Source: Rhizaria sp. SCN 62-66 (taxonomy: Eukaryota; Rhizaria, unplaced). Taken from it: 29,362 nucleotides of DNA. A model generated the notes under the pieces. The model saw only the letters and a list, made by a program, of their open reading frames with translations, did no database searches and was not told where the DNA came from. The stretch lies in contig MEDY01000380.1 in the NCBI GenBank assembly GCA_001724265.1, forward strand, positions 1 to 29,362. Reading direction: 5' to 3'. The position numbers and the translations under genes are program-made. Below are positions 21,140 through 29,362 of the stretch, piece by piece (position 1 is the first letter of the stretch; the number at the start of each line of letters is the position of its first letter).

Positions 21140-22979
21140 ATGGATCCCATTGAGGTTTTGATTGCCGACATTGGCGCTAACGCCAACTGTGTCAAGTAAG
21201 TCTCGCCTCGCTCATCGCACTATTCTCTACCGAATAGCTCAGCGCACACTCTCGTCACACGTCTCCCTCTACAATGCTAAACCTCGGCATTGCAAGCATA
21301 TTTCACTAACGTAGCTCTTATCTATTATCTTTCTACTCTTCAATCTATCCAGGTGGGCGCGTATCGACCGCTCCAAGACCTTCGACAGCTTCGAGCGCCT
21401 GGTCGCCATCGGTACCGCCGGCGAAGGCACCCGCAACCGCGTCGAGTTCCGCTCGATCCAGACCGACTACAGCTCTGCCACCGCCGCGGGCGCCGGCGCC
21501 GTCTCCGAGCCCGTGAGCGGCGTTCTTGCCTCCGTCGCGCTGCCCTCGTTCGCCAAGGCGGGCGCGGACGTCACCGCGCTGCACTGGCTCTCCCCGACCG
21601 CGCTGCTGGCCGCCACGGGCGCCGGCGACGTGCACCTGCTCACCGTCGCCGTCACCAGCAGCTCTTCCGACAGCTCCAACAATAGCAGCAGCAACGGTTA
21701 CGACGGCGACGACGGCGCCGGTGACGAGTTCGGCAGCTCCACCCCGTCCCTCGCCGTCGAAGTAACTGTGAGCCGGACCTACGCCCGCGTGCACGGTGGC
21801 GCGGGGATCACGGCCCTGCACGCCAACGCGGCCGGCGACGTCGTCGTCACTGCCGCCGAGGACGGTACGCTCGCGCTCATCCTGCTTTCCGCCACTGCCG
21901 CCAACAACAACAACAACAGCAGCAGCAGTAGTGCGAGTGCGAGCTCCAGCGTGAGCATGGGCTTGGCGGGTTACGACGGTGTGCTCGCCATTTTTGGCCA
22001 CACCACGGTCGCCCCCGTCCCCACTATTAACAACAATTACGCGCACGCGAACGCGACCGTCACCGACGACCGCACCGGCCGCGTCATCGTGACCACGCAG
22101 GCCCCAGCGCTCGCATCGGTGCTGGGCACCGGGCTCCCTGCCGCGTTTGTTCACTTCGTCACCGCCACTACGGTCGCCACGGGCGGCGCGGCGGGCGACA
22201 CGCTGCTCTGGAATCTCGCCCCGCTGCTTAAGGCCCACTTCAGCGGGTTCGCGGGACCCGCAGTCGTGCTTAGCGCGCCCACCGACGGGAGCGTGGCCGC
22301 CGAGTCTAACTTCGCGGCGGCGACCGGACATGTGGCCACGGGAGTCACGCACACGGTGCCGCACCCGACGCGGCCTAACTTCTACCTCAGCTGCGGCGCG
22401 CCGGGGCTTTGGATCCACAACTCGCAGTCACCGTCGCGCGCACCGCTCTGCCTCCTCCCCGCCTCGGGCTCCAACGGTTCCGCCGCCACTGGCATGGGGG
22501 CCTCCGCCGCTGCGGCGGTTGCGCCGGCGGCGGTGGACGCGGCGTGGGTGCCCTGGGCACCGCACGTGGTGCTGTATACCACCGCGGACGGCAGTCTCGG
22601 CGCATACCTGCTTAAGCTCTCCACCAACAGCAACAGCAACAACAGCGGTTCGAACCCAGTCAACGCCAGCGACGACGGCGGCAACGGCGGCGCGGCGATT
22701 ACGGGCGCCGAGTTCATGGGCTTCCTCGTCACGGGCACCCAGGCCGCCGCGCTCCAGAGCCAGGCCGCCGCCGCCAGCGGTATGCTGTCGAATAATCAGA
22801 ATACGGGCGCTGTGAACAATGAGTATTTGGCCGAGGCGCTGTCGACTGTGAGCGTCGGCGGGCTGCCGCTGGGCCGGCTTGACTTTGATTCTGCGACGCG
22901 GCACGTCGTGGTGGGCGGGGAGACTGGACGCGTGGTGCACTTCAAGTTCTCCGCGCTGTCCATCCCGGCTCCGTATTGA
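21140..22979 (+). CDS. NUP43: Nup43-like WD40 nucleoporin
   Basis: Two exons, 21140-21195 and 21353-22979, give 560 residues, ending at TGA 22977-22979. The intron splits the Lys codon before WARI. Nup43 is a WD40 propeller attached to the nuclear-pore Y complex. The N-terminus (MDPIEVLIADIG..VKWARI) can be aligned by eye with the start of animal Nup43, and blade-like segments follow: residues about 20-55, 92-120 (ALHWLSPTALLAATGAGDVHLL), 169-197 (VVVTAAEDGTLALILL), 283-308 (TVATGGAAGDTLLWNL), 348-376 (FYLSCGAPGLWIHN), 415-442 and 524-552 (HVVVGGETGRVVHFKF). The last resembles the closing strand of Nup43. Loops carry Ser/Asn/Asp inserts at about residues 120-150 and 202-218 and around 445-460, which explains 560 residues against about 380 in human. 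WD dipeptides are mostly missing, so another WD40 protein remains possible; the Nup98 neighbour is mild support. Confidence 0.6.
21196..21352 (+). other. intron of the Nup43-like gene
   Basis: The 157-base interval starts GTCAA|GTAAGT and ends CTATCCAG|GTGG, in phase 2. ACTAAC at 21305-21310, about 42 bases before the acceptor, is a near-perfect branch site. Joining the exons restores VKWARIDRSK. Confidence 0.9.
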
Positions 22980-23507
22980 GTTAGTTAAAAGCGTCCCGTT
23001 GCAGCGATAGTATGAGGTGTTTGTAGACATATACAGTCTTCAAGCGATCTCAAAGGATGGCATCATGTGGCCAGAGTATATTTAGATGGTATAGTTTAAA
23101 TGCAAAAATAAAAATCTTCATTAAGGCAATTTGTGCGCTAATCTTGATGGGAACGCGAGAGTTTGTGTTGGTGACTGTGGTTGTCAAATTTTTAGGAACC
23201 GCCAAATTGTCGATTACCAGCTGCGCCCCTGATGAAGCGATCAAAACACGTCCTGTTCAGTACCGTGTTCTTGATGATTTTGTCTTTAATTCAAACATGT
23301 TTCACATCGCCCCTTTGAGATATATTTGACATTCTTAGATTTTCTATTCAACGAACGTGCATTCTTTATCTCACGCTCTCCGTTCGCTGGCCAATCTGAC
23401 CCCACAGTTCTTCCTCTCGCGCCCCGCGCTCTCCGCGTTTCCGCGCCGGCCCGCCTTTTCCTCTCGCACCACTCACTTTTGCGCGCACGCACCTCTTGGG
23501 CTTGCAC
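22980..23507 (+). promoter_or_regulatory. intergenic region with putative Nup98 promoter and leader
   Basis: This interval of 528 bases holds the Nup43-like 3' end and then the Nup98 promoter. A TATATT element at 23321-23326 lies 187 bases before the Nup98 ATG, close to the 184 bases seen for the giant gene. From about 23365 the sequence is C/T-rich (TCTCACGCTCTCCG), like a leader. A short frame at 23057-23329 is A/T-rich and not convincing. Confidence 0.4.
23107..23112 (+). terminator. polyadenylation signal of the Nup43-like gene
   Basis: AATAAA lies 128 bases after the stop codon in A/T-rich sequence. Confidence 0.6.
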
Positions 23508-26500
23508 ATGCGCCCCTTCGCCTTTGGCGCCCCCGCCGCCCCCGCCTACGGCGCTCCGGCCTTTGGCGCCCCCGCTGCGCCGCCCGCCACCAACTACGGC
23601 TTCGGCGCCGCCAAGCCCCCCGCCGCGGGCGCCACGTCCTTTGCCTTCGGTGCTACCGCCAAGCCCGCCGGGTTCGGCGCGGCTCCAGGCTTTGGCGCGG
23701 CCGCCGCGCCTGCCGCGGCGCCCACCTACGGCTTCGGTGCCGCGGGCCAGTCCTTTAACAAGCCCGCCGCCGCGCCCTCCGGCTACGGCTTCGGCGTCGG
23801 GGCGCAGCCCCAGGCACCCGCGCCCGGGGGCTTCGGCTTCGGCGCGCAGCAGCCCGCGGCGGCGGCCGGCCCCGCGCCCGGTGCGGTGCCCAACATCGGC
23901 GCCGCCTACCCGCAGCTCGCCAACGCGGGCGCCACGCTTTCCCGCGCGCCGGATCCCGTGCGACAGAATAAGACAGCGCAGAACGGCACCGTGCAGCAGA
24001 ACCACCTCTACGCGCTCACGGCTGATCCGGCGCTCGCCGGGTACTGCAACGATGAGCTCCACTTTGCAGACTGGATGGCGCTCACGCAGGCCGGGCTTCC
24101 CACCGGCACGCCCGCTGCCGCCGTCGCCGCCGTCGCGCCAGCCCCACCTGCCGCTGCGCCCAGCTTCGGCTTCGGCGCCGCGGGGGCCGCCCCTGCTGCC
24201 GCAGCCCCCACCGGTTTCGGCTTCGGCGCCGCCGGTGCCCCGCCCGCCGCGGCGCCTAGCTTCGGCTTCGGCGCTCCCGCCGCGGCCCCAGGCACAGGCT
24301 TCTCTCTCGCCGGCAAGCCCCCCGCCCCGGGCGGCTTCTCCTTCGGCACCGCGGGGACCGCGCCCGGGGCCGCCGCGGGTGGATTCCGCCTTGGTGCGGG
24401 CGCGGGCGTGCAAGTCGCGCCCGTCGCCGGCGCGCCCGCCGCGGGCGGCTTCTCCTTCGGCACCAAGCCCGCTGCCGCGCCCGCCGCGCCTTTCGGCTTT
24501 GCGCCCGCCGCCGCGCCCGCCGCCGCACCCGGTGGGTTTTCCTTCGGCGTGAAGCCCGCGGCCCCCGCCGCGGGCGGCTTCTCTTTCGGCGGCGCCGCGG
24601 CCGCGCCCGCCGCCGCCGCCGGAGGTTTTAGCTTCGGCACAAAACCCGCCGCTCCCGCCGCCGGCGGCTTCTCGTTCGGCGGTGCCCCTGCCGCAGCCCC
24701 CGCGGCCGGCGGGTTTTCCTTCGGCGGCGCGGCCGCCGCGCCTGCCGCCGCCCCCGCTGCTGCGGCGGCGCCCGTGTATGTCCAGCCTGCGCCTGCACAG
24801 CCGACCATCACACTGCCCATGGGGCCCTACACCGACGCGCGCGGTCAGGTACGCTGCCTTTGCGCTATATATAACAATGATAACGACATTATGCCATATT
24901 GTAACTGGTATTTATTGCAATCAAATTTGTGAATCATTCTGGATTTTCCTTTTTACTTTGATCCGAGTTAATCTTAACCCAATCAATCATATTCGCACTT
25001 CTCACTCCCTTGTTTCTGTCATCCATCCTGTTCCAGGTCCTCGCGACTGACGGCAACGGCACTTTGCTGCTGCAGTCTGCCGACGCATTCGGCATCGACC
25101 TGCTCAAGTCCGCTCTCGGCATGCCTACCGGCGCGCCCGCCTTGGCCGCCGCGGCCCCCGCTGCCGCCGCGCCCGCCGCGGGCGGCTTCTCCTTCTCTGC
25201 CGCGCCCGCCGCGCCCGCCGCGGCACCCGCCGCCCCGGCCGCGGCACCGGTCGTCGCGCCCGCACTTCACGCCATCGCACTGCACGAGAGCCAGGTCATC
25301 TTCCCCGGCGCCGCAGACGCGCGCGCGGCCGTGCTGAGCGCGATCCCGACCCTTCCGGCCACTGGCATGGGCGTCGACAGGACTCCCGCCATCGTGCGCG
25401 CCAGCGCTCGGTATGTCGTCTTTCTCGACTAAAAGATTCATGTGAGAATATCAACGTATAACAATGTCAAGTATCATGTTCTCTTTTTGTTTGATTTCTA
25501 TTTAATGTCGCTCACATATCATTCGTGTTATTGATTCTAACTGTTTCGCTCTCTTTCTCACCCAGTGCGTTTGCACTCGGCCGCCCAACCCACAACGCCC
25601 ACGTCGGCGGCGCCTTCAGCGACATCTCCGGTATGTCCTCAGCTGCCGGCCGCGGCCCCGGCAGCGCCACCCGCGGCGGCGCCGGCGGCACTGCCGGCTT
25701 CGCCAGCTTCGGCTCTCCTTCTCATGCCACGGGTACCCCCGGCCGCAGTCAGTCCGCCGCCTCTGCGTCGTCCTCGTCCTCGTCGTCGGCCGCAGCGGCG
25801 CTGGATGTGCTGACGATGGCGTCGCGCCGCGACAGCAGCCGGCTCGCGCACACGCCGTTCCCGGTCCAGGTCGCGCTCGATGCGCCCGCCGCGCGCTGGG
25901 GCGACGACCTTCGCACCGGCTACAGTGACCTCTACAGCAACAACAACAACAGCGCCAGCGGGAGCGCGGGCAACGCTAACAGCGAGCCCGTCGCACAGCT
26001 GCACCACCAGCCCGCCGGGCTGTCCGCCGCGGCTCTGACCCGGGCCGGCACGGCGGCCGGCGCCGGCAGCGACCTCAGTGCACGCGCCAACGACCTCCTC
26101 GCCTCGCCCTTCGGCTCCAGCGCGTTCAGCAGCAACGCTAGTGGGAGCGCCGTCACCTCGCCCAGCGCGACAGGCGCCAGCGCCAGCGCCAGCGCCAGCG
26201 CGGCGGCCGCGGCGGCAGCGGCGCGCATGCGGCTCATGGCGGCCGCCGGCGGCGCCGGGAGCAACAGCAACAGCAACAACACCGTGGCGGACTTCGGTGA
26301 GGAGGAGGAAGAGGAGGAGGACGACGGCAGCTACGGCCGCGGGTCTGGCGCCTCCGCCGCCGCTTCTGGCACTAGTGCCAGCACGGGCGCGTTTAATAGC
26401 AAGGAGGCCTTCTTAGGCGCGATTGGCCTTACCACTGCGACCGACGCCGTGATGCCCCAAAGCAGCAACAGCAGCAGTAGCTACAGCGCGGCTGCGGGCT

Positions 26501-27180
26501 CCGCGATGGACAACAACGGCGACCACGACGATGAGCTGTTCAACAGCAACTACAACGGCAACTACGACAATAACGACGGCAACGGCGATCCGTACGAGAA
26601 CCAGTTCGGCGGCAGCGACGAAGACGCTGCTGCTGACGCCACGTCCGCGTCTGCTGCTGCTGATGACGGCAACGTGGGCGCGCCGTACGTCGCTGCGGAG
26701 GACTGCCCTCTGGTCATCTCGCCTAGTCTGGACCAGCTCGGCACGCTCTCCGCGGCGGCGCTGCGGTCCGTGCCGGGCTTCAGCATCGCGCACCCCACGT
26801 ACGGCCGCATCGACTGGCTGGCTCCAGTGGACCTCAGTCTGAGCACGCCGCTGGACCGCGTCGTGCGCATCGAGAAGCACGCGGTCGAGGTGCTCACCAC
26901 GCATGAGTCCGCACTCGCGGCCGCCAACGACGACGACAACGCTAACGATCCCGACAACAACGCGAGCGACCGCGAGCTGTTCTGGGCTGAGGGGCTTGCT
27001 CGGCCCGCCGTGGTGACGCTGTACGGGTGCTGGCCCAAGGTCAAGCCGGGGCAGGATGAGGCGGATGCGTTCCAGCGCTATGTTGCCAAGCTCAAGCTCA
27101 CAAACGAGCGCGCGGGCGCCGAGTTCGAGAGCTACGACCAACAGACCGGCGCCTGGGCCTTCCGCGTTGAGTCGTTTTGA
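23508..27180 (+). CDS. NUP98: Nup98-type FG nucleoporin with C-terminal autopeptidase-fold domain
   Basis: Three exons, 23508-24848, 25037-25410 and 25566-27180, give 1109 residues ending at TGA 27178-27180. ATG 23508 (MRPFAFGAP) is the first in the frame and opens directly into FG repeats. Nup98 lines the pore channel and forms the permeability barrier. Residues 1-150 and about 215-430 hold FG motifs, first GYGFG/GFGFG and later GGFSFG, with Ala/Pro spacers. Between them, residues about 155-192 (VQQNHLYALT then ELHFADWMAL) match the GLEBS motif that binds Gle2/Rae1, at the same place as in human Nup98. A long Ser/Ala/Asn linker with an acidic EEEEEEEDD block follows. Residues 951-1109 are the Nup98 C-terminal domain: YGRIDWLAPVDLS, LDRVVRIEKHAVEVL, VTLYGCWPK and GAEFESYDQQTGAWAFRV, each alignable with the human domain. 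The protein ends VESF, where human Nup98 has VSHF before the cut, so the catalytic His is Ser and no Nup96 part follows. An acidic Asn/Asp insert interrupts the domain near 26926-26970. Confidence 0.93.
24849..25036 (+). other. intron 1 of the Nup98 gene
   Basis: The 188-base A/T-rich interval starts GGTCAG|GTACGC and ends TGTTCCAG|GTC, in phase 0. CTTAAC at about 24973 is a possible branch site. Reading through would meet TGA within the intron (24930-24932). Confidence 0.88.
25411..25565 (+). other. intron 2 of the Nup98 gene
   Basis: The 155-base interval starts GCTCG|GTATGT and ends TTCTCACCCAG|TGCG, in phase 2, rebuilding an Arg codon. Retention would place a TAA at 25430-25432. Confidence 0.88.
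26176..26199 (+). repeat. (GCCAGC)4 repeat in the Nup98 linker
   Basis: Four perfect hexamers code for Ala-Ser repeats, followed by an Ala run, in the FG-free linker of Nup98. Confidence 0.88.
26290..26325 (+). repeat. poly-Glu/Asp stretch in the Nup98 linker
   Basis: GAG and GAA codons code for seven Glu followed by two Asp. This is an acidic patch in the linker between the FG region and the C-terminal domain. Confidence 0.8.
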
Positions 27181-27895
27181 AATGTCTTGTAGCGATGAAC
27201 AGTGATAAATGAAGTCGCCCATTGTGGTATCGTTTATATTAAGATATGCAATTGAGGAGTGTGAAAGCTACTTGGTTCGAAAGGCACTCTTCATTGCGTT
27301 CGGGAGAGAGGCAGCAGGATGTGAATGGTTATGTATTCATATTATTAAGGTTTTATGGTCGGTCAAATTTTGTGCCGATGTGATATTATTCATACATTAC
27401 GTGTTTCTATCGCACTGTTGCTTGTATATTGCTTTGGACAGGTCGTAACATTGACATCAAGCAACAGTCCGTTTCTCGTCAAGAGGATAGCCCGATCTTT
27501 ACAGACTTAGCGTTCGCGTTTTTGATCGACGAACGAAATCGTTGTGTTCATTTCAAACGAAAAAGTGTGTCAATAATTGTAATCTTTTATAATATATCTT
27601 GATGAAACCATAGTGAGGCATGCCCAAACCTTTCGTGCATCGTATCATCACCTCGTCACGTGATGCCTAACCATGACATATTGTACTTGTACACGCCTTT
27701 AATTCGTAACAAAGATTTGGAAGGCGAATGCATAACAGTTTTAACATGAGATACTATGACATATTTGTGCTTATACTTTGTAAACTCTCCATAATCCCCT
27801 TATTTAACACTCTTTTCAAACACTTTCTCAGAACCACACAAGCAACAGAGACCAACTAACACGAGACGCTGGTGACGGTCACCTTCCTTCGCAAG
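27181..27895 (+). promoter_or_regulatory. intergenic region with putative promoter of the THEG-like gene
   Basis: This A/T-rich interval of 715 bases has no AATAAA shortly after Nup98; GATAAA at 27204-27209 is the nearest variant. A perfect palindrome TCACGTGA (an E-box, core CACGTG) is at 27656-27663, 233 bases before the next ATG. TTATTTAA at about 27799 is the closest TATA-like element. A small open frame at 27209-27448 is A/T-rich, unlike every gene here. Confidence 0.4.
27656..27663. promoter_or_regulatory. palindromic E-box (TCACGTGA)
   Basis: The eight-base palindrome fits the site bound by bHLH and bHLH-zip regulators (core CACGTG). It lies upstream of the THEG-like gene. An eight-base match is weak evidence alone. 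Confidence 0.3.
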
Positions 27896-28713
27896 ATGAG
27901 CTGGCACTACTACGCGCAACCCAAGGCACCTGCGGAGCCCCCCGCAAACATCGAGTACCTGACGCGCCTTGCCAAGCCGCGCACGGTGCACAAGACGTAC
28001 GCGCAGTGGGAGAAGACGCAGACCGAGTCGCTCTCCGCTACATCATCGCAGACGCAGTCCCTGCGCGATAAACCCGTGTCTAAGGACGAAGAGGCGCTGA
28101 CCGCGCGGCTTGTAGCGCAGCCAAAGCACCGCGCCGGCCAGCGGCAGAAGTACACGCCCCCGGGGCCGGACGAGTTCCACGCGCATGACCTGCCGCCGCC
28201 GGCCAACGAAGCCGTGCTGGCCAAGCTCGCGCAGCCGCTGCGCACGCGGCAGAAGTACCACATCCCGACCTACGCGCCGCCGCTGCGGCAGCCCGTCGAC
28301 TTTGATATGTTCCCTCGGTCCATGCCGGAGAGGAAGCTGTCGCCGGCACGCATCCGGACGAACCAAATGTACGTCTTGCTGTCTTGCTATGCACCGAAGT
28401 TACACTACCATGGATTCATATTAACGTCGAACCTACAAATTCGTTTCAATTCTCTCTGTAGTGATATGTTTTGTTGTAGCATGTTTTGTATCATCACATC
28501 TCTCTCACTCTTGTCTTGTCTTCACCACTGTCTCGATGTCTTCAAATACGTGTTTTTCTGTCTATACGAATGCGTTCTTTTAGGAAGCAAGATGAACAAG
28601 AGCGGGTGAGGAAGTTGCGCGAGACACACGAGATGACCGTGGGCCAGGGCGATGGCACTGGTGGCGGCAGCAGGGGCCGGAGCCCCCACAAGAAGCAGTG
28701 GGGCCAAGCGTGA
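27896..28713 (+). CDS. THEG/SPMAP2-repeat-like, probable flagellar microtubule-associated protein
   Basis: Two exons, 27896-28368 and 28584-28713, give 200 residues ending at TGA 28711-28713. ATG 27896 (AAGATGA) is the first ATG of the frame. The protein has three spaced copies of a short motif of the form L-x-x-L-A-x-P followed by basic residues and Tyr: LTRLAKPRT at residues 22-30, LTARLVAQPKHR at 68-79, and LAKLAQPLRTRQKY at 108-121. This pattern (Leu-Ala-x-Pro-Lys/Arg units) is that of THEG, now SPMAP2, a small protein associated with sperm flagellar microtubules; relatives occur in flagellated protists. The C-terminus is charged and Gly-rich (GTGGGSRGRSPHKK). Unlike the other genes, it lacks Ala/Ser/Asn runs, which suggests strong constraint. 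The assignment rests on a degenerate motif; another repeat protein rich in Pro and basic residues is possible. Confidence 0.55.
28369..28583 (+). other. intron of the THEG-like gene
   Basis: The 215-base A/T-rich interval starts CAAAT|GTACGT and ends TTCTTTTAG|GAAG, in phase 2. Joining rebuilds a Met codon and gives RTNQMKQDEQERVRK. ATTAACG near 28428 could be a distant branch site. Confidence 0.85.
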
Positions 28714-29141
28714 AGGCATTGACTCGAAATGAAGAGAAGATTCCGTGTTATCCTTCTCGCGATGGGTCAACTCCTACTCAAGTCCATTAGCATATCTAAC
28801 GTGTAAAACTCCATGAATGGCCATACCATTCAACATTGTATCTACTGTTGATATGGTTAAAATGTTGCACCGCTGTCAAAATCCACTCATGCGATGTCGA
28901 TTGGCTGGAACGCGACCTCATGTGCACTTAGCTTTCGAGAGAATACATAACACCAAATGTGTGTGTTCATGCACAGCTTCTGCGAGCTCATCTAGAAGTA
29001 TTCTACGTGCGTGACAGGCAAACTACGCAACACTGCTGGTCGCGCCTCGTTCAACTGGTCTCGAGATGATTCTGGTGGATCTGTTTGGGTTCTGAGAACG
29101 GGTGACTTGCGAACATGACGAACATCGCAATTGGCTGTGGC

Positions 29142-29147
29142 AATAAA
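29142..29147 (+). terminator. possible polyadenylation signal of the THEG-like gene
   Basis: AATAAA lies 429 bases after the stop codon, much further than for the other genes, so assignment to this gene is uncertain. Confidence 0.35.
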
Positions 29148-29304
29148 TAGATGTGTCAGTTGTAAGTCCCGGCTCCTTGATGCCTTGATTCGAACTTATT
29201 TTCCGTCGCCTTGCGACCTGTTTCCATTCTTCAGCACCTCACTCTCATACGATTGATTTAACAATATACCCCCGATGTAGAGGTTTATGAAAAAACGTGT
29301 TTTC

Positions 29305-29319
29305 CGCGATTTTCGCGCC
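29305..29319. promoter_or_regulatory. E2F-like site within a CGCGA/TCGCG inverted repeat
   Basis: TTTCGCGCC at 29311-29319 fits the E2F/DP consensus TTTSGCGC. It overlaps a perfect inverted repeat CGCGA-TTT-TCGCG at 29305-29317. GTGCGCAC follows at about 29323. It could control a gene starting beyond the right edge. Evidence is motif match only. Confidence 0.3.
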
Positions 29320-29362
29320 TTGGTGCGCACTTTTCTATTTCACTACGAGCGAAATAGTCCAT

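Larger units (their letters stand above)
28714..29362 (+). other. intergenic sequence at the right edge, no gene seen
   Basis: This stretch of 649 bases holds the 3' end of the THEG-like gene and probably the promoter of a gene beyond the edge. The only AATAAA is at 29142-29147, 429 bases after the stop. A short frame at 28817-29014 lacks the G/C-rich character of the genes and is rejected. A C/T-rich stretch near 29205-29250 could be leader sequence. Confidence 0.5.

Noticed and set aside
27209-27448. Small A/T-rich frames at 20727-20966, 23057-23329, 27209-27448 and 28817-29014
   Set aside because: Their composition is that of spacer DNA, there is no recognisable domain, and they are short enough to arise by chance.
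27181-29362. A Nup96 part downstream of Nup98
   Set aside because: No frame after the stop resembles Nup96. The next gene is short and of the THEG-like type.
1-29362. tRNA, rRNA, CRISPR arrays, transposons, long terminal repeats
   Set aside because: Spacer DNA shows no cloverleaf, no regular repeat-spacer series, no transposase or reverse-transcriptase frame and no long terminal repeats. All repeats seen are coding triplet or hexamer runs.

Overview
The window is a piece of the nuclear genome of a eukaryote, probably a flagellated single-celled one. Coding sequence is very G/C-rich and packed with runs of Ala, Ser, Asn, Gly and Gln codons. Introns and intergenic DNA are clearly A/T-rich. All six introns are GT-AG, 130 to 215 bases long, with good donors (GTAGGT, GTACGT, GTAAGT, GTACGC, GTATGT). 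No bacterial feature, mobile element, tRNA, rRNA or CRISPR array is visible. The species cannot be named from the sequence.

Layout: all five genes lie on the plus strand, separated by 528 to 715 bases. (1) Positions 3-929: the 3' end of an unrecognised, low-complexity, His/Asn/Ala/Glu-rich protein. (2) Positions 1497-20463: a giant three-exon gene for a 6220-residue, largely disordered protein. It has an acidic N-terminus, a long coiled coil near residues 525-850, then one uninterrupted 16.5-kb exon. Short hydrophobic or helical islands, a twin Cys-rich motif, many basophilic-kinase-like sites, a Tyr/Gln-rich prion-like stretch and an acidic tail are embedded in that exon. (3) Positions 21140-22979: a two-exon WD40-like protein that best fits Nup43 of the nuclear-pore Y complex. 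(4) Positions 23508-27180: a three-exon Nup98-type FG nucleoporin with a GLEBS-like Gle2/Rae1-binding segment and a C-terminal autopeptidase-fold domain. (5) Positions 27896-28713: a two-exon, 200-residue protein with THEG/SPMAP2-like repeats, a family tied to flagellar microtubules.

The Nup43-like and Nup98 genes are adjacent and would both serve the nuclear pore: Nup43 in the scaffold, Nup98 in the permeability barrier and in docking of the mRNA-export factor Gle2/Rae1. No physical link is implied for the giant protein, although it carries one FSFG motif near its C-terminus.

The most notable observations are these. The Nup98 reading frame stops exactly where Nup98 proteins normally cut themselves, and the His of the His-Phe-Ser site is replaced by Ser, so this is a Nup98-only gene without the fused Nup96. 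The giant protein may be a conserved helical protein inflated by low-complexity insertions, as also seen in loops of its Nup43-like and Nup98 neighbours. Its CxCxCGV twin motif and its Asn/aliphatic alternating stretch do not resemble anything I can name.
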